Source of the DNA: an uncultured Coriobacteriaceae bacterium
Lineage (GTDB): Bacteria; Actinomycetota; Coriobacteriia; Coriobacteriales; Atopobiaceae
Length of the DNA: 13,321 nucleotides
Assembly (NCBI GenBank): GCA_900543875.1
Contig: UQSV01000050.1
Location: forward strand, 1-13,321
Reading direction: 5' to 3'
The translations under genes and the position numbers were made by a program. Below the pieces are notes generated by a model. It was not told the origin of the DNA. It saw only the letters and a list, made by a program, of their open reading frames with translations, and made no database searches. Of the stretch, positions 1 to 6,540 are shown in pieces (position 1 is the first letter of the stretch; each line of letters begins with the position of its first letter).

Positions 1-73
1 CGGGCGTCGCCGCGGCGCTGGGCGAGACGTGCGCGGCGACGGTGTCGATGTCGCTGGTATTGTCGCTGCTCAC
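1..73 (-). CDS. Start of an unidentified gene, 5' fragment only
   Basis: A GTG at 73-71 (minus strand) opens a frame that stays open to the window edge and begins MSSDNTSDIDTVAAH. It is preceded 4 nt upstream by a strong purine-rich ribosome-binding site, GAGGGGAGGG. Of the 24 visible complete codons, all but one end in G or C, as in the well-supported genes here, and this bias fades just upstream of the proposed start, where the repeat-bearing spacer begins. The 24 visible residues are polar and acidic, then Ala-rich, and match no family I recognise, so no function is offered. It would be divergent from the FemAB/ATP-grasp gene. An alternative is the tail of a plus-strand gene in the frame that shares the same wobble positions and stops at 245, but that frame runs through the repeats with poor codon bias. 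Confidence 0.45.
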   Translation of the reverse strand, partial: MSSDNTSDIDTVAAHVSPSAAATP

Positions 74-135
74 GTGGCCCTCCCCTCGCCGGCGCGCGCC
101 GCTTCTGCTCGCACGCTCGTCGCTCTGCTCGCACG

Positions 136-141
136 ATTCTA
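136..141 (-). promoter_or_regulatory. Candidate -10 box of the leftward gene
   Basis: Read on the minus strand this is TAGAAT, 5 of 6 matches to TATAAT, 63 nt before the proposed GTG at 73. No good -35 hexamer lies 16-18 nt upstream. Instead, the spacer and -35 position are occupied by the inverted copy of the 17-nt repeat (147-163), whose ACGTG falls at about -35. If the promoter is real, that repeat copy is placed where an activator or repressor would bind. This is inference from position only. Confidence 0.25.
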
Positions 142-146
142 TCGCG

Positions 147-308
147 CCATTGGTTTTACACGTCCCGGGGCCGTCAGACGTGCAAAACCGATGGCGGTTT
201 ACCGCAGACGTGCAAAACCGATGGGGAGACGCGCCCCAAACGTGAGCAACCGATGGGGAGATGCGAGACGCGCGGACACGACACGTCCCAAACGTGCGCA
301 ACCGATGG
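147..308. repeat. Cluster of five 17-nt repeats (set A)
   Basis: The consensus acgtgcaaaaccgatgg occurs at 178-194 and 208-224 in exact copies. These lie inside a 20-nt identity, cagacgtgcaaaaccgatgg, at 175-194 and 205-224, giving a period of 30. Two variants, acgtgagcaaccgatgg (240-256) and acgtgcgcaaccgatgg (292-308), keep the ACGTG and AACCGATGG ends and differ in the middle. A fifth copy is inverted at 147-163 and reads acgtgtaaaaccaatgg on the minus strand. The inverted and first direct copies face each other about position 170.5 and could form an imperfect 18-bp stem with a 12-nt loop. Between the two exact copies lies a small perfect palindrome, cggtttaccg (195-204). I do not recognise the element. 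It could be a set of operator sites or a dispersed extragenic repeat. Confidence 0.85.
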
Positions 309-484
309 CTCGCCGCGCCTTCGCAGCCCCGCCGCACGCGCCGTCGCCGCCAAACGCCCCGCCACACGCCGCAGCAGCGCATGCGCCGTTTGTATGGGAA
401 CGCCTGCAAGCCGCGGCGCCGCTGCGTGCGAGCCCGTAAACTATACGATCGCACAAAAGCCAACGGTCAGACACAGGAGCATCC

Positions 485-2740
485 GTGATCGAAGCCAAGG
501 AAATCACCCACAACGAGCTCGAGGCCCGCGCCGAGCAGCTCGGCATCAACCTGCCCATCGAGCAGACGGCCACCTGGGCCGCATACCAGGCAACCATCGA
601 GGGCCGCATGCCCTGGGGCTGCGTCGCGCTCGAGGAGAACGGCCGCACGCTCGCGCTCATCAGCCTCATCGACTACGAGACGCACGGCTACCACTATCTG
701 CGCGCAAACCACGCGCCCGTCTGGGCCGAGCAGCCCAGCGAGGCCACCGAGGCGGCCGCAATCGACGCGCTGGCGGCCCACGTGCGCGGGCGCGACCGCA
801 AGCAGAAGTTCATGCGCATCTCGATCCTGCACGAGCTGGAGAGCACCACGCCCGTGCTGTCGGGCATCCCCTACGACAACACCGTCGTGATCGACGTCAC
901 GGGCGGCGACGAGGAGATCCTCGCCCGCATGAAGCCGCGCGGCCGCCGCGACGTGCGCAAGGCCCTGCGCGAGAGCCCCGTGACCTGCGCCGACGAGACC
1001 GACCGCGCCGCCTCCGACTTCTCGGAGTACTACGCCGTCATGGTCGAGACCGCCCAGCGCGACGGCTTTAGCCCCGCGCCGCAGAGCGACTACGAGGACA
1101 TGATTCGCCTGCTGGGCCCCGACCACTGCCGCGTCTTCGCCGGCCGCGACGAGGAGGGCCGCGTCGTGACGTGGTCGATCGTCACCATCAACGGCACGCG
1201 CGCCGTACGCTACTACGGCGCAAGCCTCAACGAGACGATGCGTCAGCACGTCACCGACAAGCTCGTCTACTTCGAGTGCTGTGACCTCGGCGCCAACAAG
1301 GGCTGCCTCGACTACGACATGATGGCCATCGGCAGCGACTTCTCGCCCAAGCTCCTGGGCCTCAACGAGTTCAAGACCAAATTCACCAAGCAGGTCACTG
1401 CCGTGGCGCCAGACCGTGACGTCCCCCTGCACAAGACTTTCTACAAGGCCCTCACCGCCGCCAAGGACCTTCGTGACCGCAAGGCCGAGAAGGCCGCGGC
1501 CGCCAAGCCCGCAAAGCCTCGCGAGGACCTCGTGCCCATCGTGCTGGGCGGCGACATCGGCGCCTACGCCCTCGCCCGCGAGTTCCACGAGGCCTACCAC
1601 GTAAAGCCGCAGATGCTCGCCTCGTCGCCCATCGCGGCCGTTGCCCACTCGCAGATTCTGGACGTTCACCCCGTCGAACGCCTGAGCGAGGAAGAGGTCA
1701 CTCGCGTCGTCTGCGAGATTGCCGAGAAGAACGCCGAGAAGACCTGCGTGGTCGTCGGCAACACCGACGCCCTCATCAAGGTCCTCTCGAACTGCCGCGA
1801 CAACTTCCCGGTCAACTGCGTCACGCCCATCCCCGATGCTGACGTCATCGACCGGGTGTCCGACAAGATCACGTTTGCCCAGCTCTGCCGTGAGCACGGG
1901 CTCGACACGCCCCTCACCGAGGTTGTCAGCCTCGTGGGCGACGGCAAGATTGCCCCCAGCGCCATCCCCTTCCCGCTCGTGGCCAAGCCCGCCCGCTCAT
2001 CCGAGTACGCCGCGCACATGGCCCATGGCTTCAAGAAGGTCTACTTCGTTCACGAGCAGGCCGAGCTCGACCGTCTTTGGGACGCCTTGCGCAAGGACGG
2101 CTTCCATGGCGACTTCCTCGTCCAGGAGCTCATCGAGGGCGACGACACCTACATGGACAGCCTCACGCTCTACATGGGCACCAACGGCAAGGCGCAGCTC
2201 GCCGGATCGGCCCAGGTGCTGCTCGAGGACCACGCCCCCTCCATGCTGGGCAACCCCGTCGTCATGGTCACGCGCCCCATGCCCGAGCTGTGGGAGAAGG
2301 CCGCCGAGCTGCTCGAGTCCGTGGGCTATCGCGGCTTTGCCAACTTCGACATCAAGCGCGACAAGAAGACGGGCCGCACCCTTTTCATCGAGGTCAACCC
2401 CCGCATGGGCCGCAACTCCTATTACGTCTGCGCCGCGGGCGTCAACCCCATGCGCGCGCTCGTGACCGATGTGGTCGACGGCAAGGGCAAGCGTCTGCTC
2501 AAGGCCGACGAGACGGTCCTCTACACCCTCGTTCCGCTGAGGCTCGCCAAGCGCTACGTGCTCGACCCAGTCCTCGCCGCCGAGGTTGACGGGCTCATTG
2601 CCGCAGGCAAGGTCGTAGACCCTCAGCGCTATGCGGCCGACATGGCGCCCCGCCGCCGCCTTGCCGTCGAGCTCACCGAGAAGAACCAGATCCGCAAGTT
2701 CGCGAAGTACTATCCCGAGCCCACCGAGACCTCGTTCTAG
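485..2740 (+). CDS. FemAB-like aminoacyltransferase fused to ATP-grasp ligase
   Basis: This 751-residue protein appears to join two peptidoglycan-type activities. Residues 1 to about 320 look like a FemX/FemA/FemB tRNA-dependent aminoacyltransferase. They include the basic segment MKPRGRRDVRKAL, the RYYGAS strand and the terminal GLNEFKTKFTKQV signature. A Lys/Ala-rich linker (about 320-346) leads to an ATP-grasp region (about 349-751) with LVAKPAR (Lys501), FLVQELIEGDD (544-554), NFD (620-622) and the metal-binding FIEVNPR (634-640; Glu636, Asn638). ATP-grasp enzymes of this kind join a carboxylate to an amine, and the D-aspartate ligase of cross-bridge synthesis is one known example. My inference is a cytoplasmic enzyme adding two residues to the lipid II side chain. 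The GTG start is set by AGGAG at 475-479, 5 nt away. The gene stands alone and ends at the hairpin 2794-2827. Substrates cannot be read from the sequence. Confidence 0.85.
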   Translation: MIEAKEITHNELEARAEQLGINLPIEQTATWAAYQATIEGRMPWGCVALEENGRTLALISLIDYETHGYHYLRANHAPVWAEQPSEATEAAAIDALAAHVRGRDRKQKFMRISILHELESTTPVLSGIPYDNTVVIDVTGGDEEILARMKPRGRRDVRKALRESPVTCADETDRAASDFSEYYAVMVETAQRDGFSPAPQSDYEDMIRLLGPDHCRVFAGRDEEGRVVTWSIVTINGTRAVRYYGASLNETMRQHVTDKLVYFECCDLGANKGCLDYDMMAIGSDFSPKLLGLNEFKTKFTKQVTAVAPDRDVPLHKTFYKALTAAKDLRDRKAEKAAAAKPAKPREDLVPIVLGGDIGAYALAREFHEAYHVKPQMLASSPIAAVAHSQILDVHPVERLSEEEVTRVVCEIAEKNAEKTCVVVGNTDALIKVLSNCRDNFPVNCVTPIPDADVIDRVSDKITFAQLCREHGLDTPLTEVVSLVGDGKIAPSAIPFPLVAKPARSSEYAAHMAHGFKKVYFVHEQAELDRLWDALRKDGFHGDFLVQELIEGDDTYMDSLTLYMGTNGKAQLAGSAQVLLEDHAPSMLGNPVVMVTRPMPELWEKAAELLESVGYRGFANFDIKRDKKTGRTLFIEVNPRMGRNSYYVCAAGVNPMRALVTDVVDGKGKRLLKADETVLYTLVPLRLAKRYVLDPVLAAEVDGLIAAGKVVDPQRYAADMAPRRRLAVELTEKNQIRKFAKYYPEPTETSF

Positions 2741-2793
2741 CGAGTCTTCCACAGGCGCCACGCCGCTTCATGCGCCATGCGCGAGCTCAAGCA

Positions 2794-2827
2794 AACGGGC
2801 TCCCCACGATAGCGTGGGGAGCCCGTT
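2794..2827. terminator. Bidirectional intrinsic terminator hairpin
   Basis: A perfect 15-bp stem (2794-2808 with 2813-2827; arm aacgggctccccacg) closes a 4-nt ATAG loop. It sits between the convergent genes ending at 2740 (plus) and 2849 (minus), 53 nt and 21 nt from their stops. Downstream U-rich stretches are short on both strands (TTGTTCATT on plus, TTTGCTT on minus), so it should stop transcription from both sides. It is the only classical terminator in the window. Confidence 0.85.
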
Positions 2828-2848
2828 GTTCATTCGGCGCCGCTCGAT

Positions 2849-4600
2849 CTATGCAGCGTAGGTAAACCTGTAGACGCACAAGTCGACGCTTGGGTCGGCA
2901 GAGCTGGGACCAAGGCCCTCGACCACGCTCGCCAGGACCTCGCGTCCGGAGTGCTCGGCAAGGTACGTGCGGATGAGTTCCATGTTCGTGGGGTTGAGAA
3001 CCGCCACCATGTTGCTCTTCTCGGGAAGCTGCTGCAGCAGGTCGCCGCCCTCGATGCCCCAGCGCTCGAGCAGGGTGGCCCAGGGCGCAGTGTGGTTCTC
3101 CCAACCACCCACCTGAATCATGTTCTCGGGATACTCCCAGCCCTCGAGGTCAAAGGCCGTGAGCCCGCGAAACATGATTGTCTGGGTGCGGCCAAAGACA
3201 ACGAGCTCGTTGGGGTGGTCGGCCACGTAGGAACGGGCCGCCTCGGTTGTCTGGGCGCTGCCGCGCGTGGCCAGGGGACGAATCGAGGCATACCAGAACG
3301 CACCGCAGACGCCCAGGGAGAGCACCACGGACGCAATAACGGCGAGAAGCGCGGGCGAGGCGGCGACATCCGGCATCGGGGCAACGTGACGCCCATGGAC
3401 CCGCTCGGTCTTCCCAACGGTCGAGATCAGGGCGAGAACGGCGACGGCAATGAGCGGGATCACGACGTGCAGGCGCACGCGGGCCCGCAGGATGAGCAGG
3501 ACGCAGCTCGCCGCGAACACGACCACGATGCCTGCGACAAGCGCATGCACGCCACCACGCTCCCCACGGTGGAGCAGCCACCCGTAGGCAGCCACGACCG
3601 CCACCATGCCCACGAGCAGGTAGGTGGTCTTGGCGCGCAGGGAAGCGCTAACGTTAGAAAGGCCCAGGTGATCAGAGGCGGGGGCAAGGCGCTCGAACAG
3701 GTCGGTATCAAAGACGGAATCATCGGCAAAGAGCCAGCTCTGGAGCACCGCGACATCGTTGTTGGACAGCTCGGGGGCAAGCTCCCGCACCTGTTCGACC
3801 GTCATGTCGGGATAGTCGAGGACGTTGCGGCCGGCATCGAGGTAGGAGGCATAGCCCTCCCAGCCGGGCGTGTGGTCATAAGCGAATCGACCGGCAAACG
3901 CGCAAGCGGCAATGAGAAGAAGGACCACCGCACCTCGAGCGATCGAGGCAAGATTGCGGTTCTTCGCAAGGACCCACAGGGCAAACGGGGCAAAGATGGC
4001 AATGGTGGCAAGACCGCTCTCGGGGCGCAGGGCATAGCCCAGAACAACGAGCAGGACGCCCAGGATATCCGAGATGCCAACGGATTGCGGGCCATCGAAG
4101 GCGGCGCGGCGTATCACAAGCATGAGACCGGCGGCACAGGCAAGAAACGCCACGATGGTGTACGTGAGGTAGAGCGTACAGATGACCTCGAACACGAAGA
4201 GGATGGCGAGGCTTGCCACACAGAGGTTCGCGCTCATGCGCGAACGCAGCACCTCGTCATAGGCAGCCCAAAACGAGGCAACCGTAAGCAGAAGGAGGAG
4301 CAGGGCATACCAAGGCACCTGCGGAAGAATCGAGTAGAGCGCACCGAGCGGAGCGCTCACCAGCACGAGAGAGTAGGGCATGAGCAGGCTAGGGCCCGCG
4401 GCAAGAAACTTTCCGCTCGCATAGAGCTGCTGGACAAACTCGTCCGGGCACATGGGGTAGACTGGCGTAGCGAGCACACAGAGGAGCACCACGGGCACGA
4501 GGGCGGCGAGCAACCCCCTCCCGATTCGAATTCCGGGTTTCCTCAGCCTAGCCAGCAAGGTCTCCTTAACAGGCTTCTCGGCGGCGTTGGCTCGGGTCAT
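2849..4600 (-). CDS. Polytopic membrane protein, unknown function
   Basis: The 583-residue product has about eleven or twelve hydrophobic segments: roughly 29-48, 71-92, 97-114, 125-146, 148-163, 178-192, 197-213, 222-239, 326-343, 352-371, 376-393 and 416-437. A large polar loop lies at about 240-325 and a soluble C-terminal domain at about 440-583. An acidic motif, CPDEF (51-55), directly follows the first membrane segment, and a RPES motif (192-195) sits in a later loop. This layout, with an acidic first loop, many helices and a soluble tail, resembles GT-C-type lipid-linked glycosyltransferases, but I recognise no specific family. The start is the ATG at 4600, not the in-frame TTG at 4615, which lies inside the ribosome-binding site. 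The gene is divergent from hisK (76-nt spacer) and converges on the 2794-2827 terminator. Its codon use is less GC3-biased than that of the his genes. Confidence 0.75.
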   Translation of the reverse strand: MTRANAAEKPVKETLLARLRKPGIRIGRGLLAALVPVVLLCVLATPVYPMCPDEFVQQLYASGKFLAAGPSLLMPYSLVLVSAPLGALYSILPQVPWYALLLLLLTVASFWAAYDEVLRSRMSANLCVASLAILFVFEVICTLYLTYTIVAFLACAAGLMLVIRRAAFDGPQSVGISDILGVLLVVLGYALRPESGLATIAIFAPFALWVLAKNRNLASIARGAVVLLLIAACAFAGRFAYDHTPGWEGYASYLDAGRNVLDYPDMTVEQVRELAPELSNNDVAVLQSWLFADDSVFDTDLFERLAPASDHLGLSNVSASLRAKTTYLLVGMVAVVAAYGWLLHRGERGGVHALVAGIVVVFAASCVLLILRARVRLHVVIPLIAVAVLALISTVGKTERVHGRHVAPMPDVAASPALLAVIASVVLSLGVCGAFWYASIRPLATRGSAQTTEAARSYVADHPNELVVFGRTQTIMFRGLTAFDLEGWEYPENMIQVGGWENHTAPWATLLERWGIEGGDLLQQLPEKSNMVAVLNPTNMELIRTYLAEHSGREVLASVVEGLGPSSADPSVDLCVYRFTYAA

Positions 4601-4602
4601 TG

Positions 4603-4613
4603 CCCCTCCCCTC
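4603..4613 (-). promoter_or_regulatory. Ribosome-binding site deciding the membrane-protein start
   Basis: On the minus strand this reads GAGGGGAGGGG, ending 2 nt before the ATG at 4600, with its GAGG core about 9 nt away. It overlaps the upstream in-frame TTG (4615), which would therefore have no site of its own. That rules in the shorter 583-residue product. The remaining divergent spacer (4614-4665) is AT-richer than its surroundings and must hold the promoters of both this gene and hisK, but I could not match clear -35/-10 pairs. Confidence 0.7.
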
Positions 4614-4676
4614 AAAACGGTTGCATGTTTTAAGGATAGTTCAAAGACTCATTTTTCTCCTCCACAAGGAGCCACC

Positions 4677-5585
4677 ATGAACACGCCGCTCGTCGACTGC
4701 CACGCGCACACGTCGTTCTCAGACGGTGCCTCCACGTTTGAGCAGAACGTACGGGCCGCCGCGGCCGCGGGGCTCTCCGTGCTAGCCTGCACCGACCACC
4801 TGACACTGCCCGCGAGCATGGAGCGCGTGGCAGACGCGCAGGTGCCCCTCGACCGCCTGCACGAGCACCGCGCCGCCTTCGAGGCCGCCCGCGAGCTCGC
4901 CGCCCAGGTGGCGCCCGACCTCACGCTTGTCTATGGCTTCGAGTGCGACTGGTACCCGGGCTGCGAGCCCAACGTGGCCCGCTGGGCGCAGGACGCGCCC
5001 TTTACCCTGGGCAGCGTCCACTGGGTGGGAGACGCGGGCAACGTGGCGGCCGGCGCCACGGGCCAGCCCGGCACCGAGGGCGTGGAACTTGCGGGCACCC
5101 CCGGCAGTGACGCCGGCTGGATCGACTTCTCCGATGACCTGCACATATGGCAGGAGCTGGGCCCAGACGAGGTCTGGCGCCGCTACGTCGACGCGTGGTG
5201 CGCGGCCTGCGAGAGCCCGCTGAACTTCTCGTCGATGGCCCACCCCGACCTGCCCGCGCGCTTTGCCAACAGTGGCCTCGCGTCCACGATCGACCTGGCA
5301 CCCCTCTGGGAGCGTATGGCCGCGTGCGCCCACGACACGCGCCGCCACGTCGAGGTGTCGAGTGCAGGCCTGCGCAAGTCGACCGGCGCCTTCTACCCCA
5401 GCGCGGGCCTGCTGCGCGCCTTCGCCCGCGCCGAGGTGCCCCTCACCGTGGGAAGCGATGCCCATCGCAGCTGCGACGTGGGCCACGGCATCGCGGCCGC
5501 CTACCGCTACGCCGCCGCGGCCGGCTACGCGAGCGTCGACGCCCCGCGCGCCGACGGCTCGTGGGTCACGCTGCCGCTTCGCTAG
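4677..5585 (+). CDS. hisK: Histidinol-phosphatase, PHP family
   Basis: This 302-residue enzyme should hydrolyse L-histidinol phosphate to histidinol, the next-to-last part of histidine synthesis. The PHP metal-site motifs are all visible in order: DCHAHTSFSDG (Asp7, His9, His11), TDH (39-41), GFECDW (Glu89), GSVHW (His115), AHPD (His189) and SDAH (Asp261, His263). A Gly-rich loop at about 119-146 looks like an insertion compared with compact family members. The ATG at 4677 follows AAGGAG (4666-4671) by 5 nt, and an in-frame start at 4587 would lie inside the divergent gene. It is not part of the his operon but converges on it across the symmetric repeat at 5616-5733. The HisB here is dehydratase-only, so a separate phosphatase is needed, and this gene's position makes it the obvious supplier. 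Other PHP phosphoesterases are possible but less likely. Confidence 0.88.
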   Translation: MNTPLVDCHAHTSFSDGASTFEQNVRAAAAAGLSVLACTDHLTLPASMERVADAQVPLDRLHEHRAAFEAARELAAQVAPDLTLVYGFECDWYPGCEPNVARWAQDAPFTLGSVHWVGDAGNVAAGATGQPGTEGVELAGTPGSDAGWIDFSDDLHIWQELGPDEVWRRYVDAWCAACESPLNFSSMAHPDLPARFANSGLASTIDLAPLWERMAACAHDTRRHVEVSSAGLRKSTGAFYPSAGLLRAFARAEVPLTVGSDAHRSCDVGHGIAAAYRYAAAAGYASVDAPRADGSWVTLPLR

Positions 5586-5615
5586 CGGTGCGCCCTTCTC
5601 GGCAGCCCCATCACG

Positions 5616-5733
5616 TTCCGCACCCGCTTTTACGCACCACGCCCATTCCGCACCCGCATTTACGCGCTCAGAGCCCTCCTAGCACGTAAAAGCGGGTGCG
5701 GAGCGATTTAGACGCGTAAAAGCGGGTGCGATG
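5616..5733. repeat. Nested double inverted repeat (set B)
   Basis: Two direct copies of a 20-nt unit, ttccgcacccgcttttacgc at 5616-5635 and a one-mismatch copy at 5646-5665, are followed by two reverse-complement copies at 5684-5703 and 5714-5733. Both direct and both inverted pairs have a period of exactly 30. The outer pair (copies 1 and 4) and the inner pair (copies 2 and 3) share the same dyad centre, 5674.5. The outer stem is 17 bp perfect (5619-5635 with 5714-5730). The inner stem is 17 positions with one mismatch, around an 18-20 nt loop. The symmetric 10-nt internal segments (5636-5645, 5704-5713) are not complementary. The element fills the spacer between the convergent hisK and hisE stops. 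It could act as a two-way terminator, although no T-tract follows, or as paired protein-binding sites. Confidence 0.9.
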
Positions 5734-5744
5734 CGAGAGCGATG

Positions 5745-6062
5745 CTACTTCATGCGGGCGTTGAGCTCGCCGGCGAGCTCGTCCAGGGTGACGCCGTAGC
5801 GCTCGAGGGTCACGAGCAGGTGATACACCAGGTCGCCAGCCTCGTAGCGGATGTGGTCGTGGTCGTTGTCCTTGCAGGCCATAATGACCTCGCTCGACTC
5901 CTCGGCGAGCTTCTTGAGCAGCTCGTCCTCCACGTCGGTGAGCAGGCGCGCCGTGTAGCTCTCCTCGGGCGAGGCGTCGCGGCGGCCGTGGATGGTGGCG
6001 GCGAGGCCCTCGAGCGTCTCGCCGATGTTGCCGGGCTGGACGTTGGCGGTTCTAACTCCCAT
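5745..6062 (-). CDS. hisE: Phosphoribosyl-ATP pyrophosphohydrolase
   Basis: This 105-residue enzyme hydrolyses phosphoribosyl-ATP to phosphoribosyl-AMP and pyrophosphate, step two of the pathway, in the cytoplasm. It is all-alpha MazG-like in character. The metal-binding KKLAEESSEVIMA helix and the EAGDLVYHLLVTL segment are the family hallmarks, and the length is normal for a free-standing HisE. The ATG at 6062 lies 2 nt beyond the hisI stop and has GGAGAGGA about 8 nt upstream. The frame is open further upstream, but only as a shadow of hisI. It is the last gene of the cluster, and many bacteria fuse it to hisI, whereas here the two are separate. Confidence 0.93.
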   Translation of the reverse strand: MGVRTANVQPGNIGETLEGLAATIHGRRDASPEESYTARLLTDVEDELLKKLAEESSEVIMACKDNDHDHIRYEAGDLVYHLLVTLERYGVTLDELAGELNARMK

Positions 6063-6064
6063 GG

Positions 6065-6403
6065 CTAGTCCTCTCCGCCCGCGGGCGCGGGCACGTCGAA
6101 GATGCGGTTGAAGAAGCAGCTGCGCGCGCCGGTGTGGCACGCGGGGCCGGGCGAGTCGACCCGGACGAGCAGGGTGTCGGCATCGCAGTCGGCGTCGATG
6201 GAGACCACGCGCTGCATGTTGCCGCTGGTAGCGCCCTTGTTCCAGAGCTCCTGGCGGCTGCGGCTCCAAAACCACGTGGTGCCCGTCTCCCGCGTGAGGC
6301 GCAGCGACTCGGCGCTCATCCACGCCACCATGAGCACCTCGCCGGTGTCCCACTGCTGCACCACGGTGGGGATTAAGCCGCGGTCATCGAATTTGAGTTC
6401 CAT
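6065..6403 (-). CDS. hisI: Phosphoribosyl-AMP cyclohydrolase
   Basis: This 112-residue enzyme opens the adenine ring of phosphoribosyl-AMP (step three). The zinc and magnesium ligands expected of the family are present: DCDAD (72-76, with Cys73), CHTG (Cys89, His90) and Cys96 in RSCFF. SGNMQRV, the conserved substrate-side segment, lies at 60-66. The ATG at 6403 is preferred over the in-frame TTG at 6409, because the GAAAGG site at 6411-6416 is 7 nt from the ATG but only 1 nt from the TTG. hisI begins 190 nt after hisF, the only real gap in the cluster. hisI-hisE may therefore have extra regulation or their own promoter. A small 6-bp hairpin (ggcctg/caggcc, 6432-6447) lies in that leader. Confidence 0.93.
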   Translation of the reverse strand: MELKFDDRGLIPTVVQQWDTGEVLMVAWMSAESLRLTRETGTTWFWSRSRQELWNKGATSGNMQRVVSIDADCDADTLLVRVDSPGPACHTGARSCFFNRIFDVPAPAGGED

Positions 6404-6410
6404 ATTCAAA

Positions 6411-6416
6411 CCTTTC
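6411..6416 (-). promoter_or_regulatory. Ribosome-binding site deciding the hisI start
   Basis: GAAAGG on the minus strand, 7 nt before the ATG at 6403. The TTG two codons upstream would leave only 1 nt of spacing, so the ATG is the better start. Confidence 0.6.
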
Positions 6417-6540
6417 GGTCAGCAAATACGAGGCCTGCGTTCAGGCCCCTTCATGTCGCCGAGGGCGTTCGCGGTGCGTCAGATTGGCACAAAAAGCGAG
6501 CGTAACGTTCGGAGGCACGCGAGCGAAGCTTTGAACGCCA

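Larger units (their letters stand above)
74..484. other. Divergent intergenic region, 411 nt, no gene seen
   Basis: This spacer separates a probable minus-strand gene start (73) from the plus-strand gene at 485. Short frames are open through it on both strands, but their codon use is unlike the real genes and they cross the repeats, so I read none as coding. It holds the 17-nt repeat cluster at 147-308, then about 170 nt of Ala/Pro/Arg-codon-like GC-rich sequence without recognisable structure. Near its right end a TATACGAT stretch (442-449) could be a -10 element for the gene at 485, but no convincing -35 partner is present. On the minus strand TAGAAT (plus 136-141) is a fair -10 for the leftward gene. 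Confidence 0.6.

Noticed and set aside
147..308. CRISPR array
   Set aside because: The 30-nt spacing caught the eye, but units are only 17-20 nt, leave 10-13 nt between copies, vary in sequence, have irregular later spacing, include an inverted copy, and no cas gene is nearby.
29..439. Possible small proteins with RRAKPM/QNRW-type repeats read through set A
   Set aside because: The apparent peptide repeats only reflect the DNA repeats. Different frames give equally repetitive peptides, codon bias is poor, and no ribosome-binding site supports a start.
467..1897. Minus-strand 476-codon frame opposite the FemAB half
   Set aside because: Antisense shadow. The sense strand carries recognisable FemAB and ATP-grasp signatures.
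2951..4633. Plus-strand 560-codon frame opposite the membrane-protein gene
   Set aside because: Highly charged, repetitive translation typical of antisense to a hydrophobic protein. The sense frame has a strong ribosome-binding site and clear membrane helices.
4614..4635. Degenerate set A copy in the hisK/membrane-protein spacer (CGGTTGCATGTTT)
   Set aside because: It shares CGGTTGC and GTTT with set A variants but lacks the ACGTG core and is too short a match to separate from chance.
5616..5733. Classical intrinsic terminator
   Set aside because: Stems are long and GC-rich, but there is no following T-tract on either strand and the arms are interrupted by a 10x10 unpaired segment. A termination role is possible but not shown.
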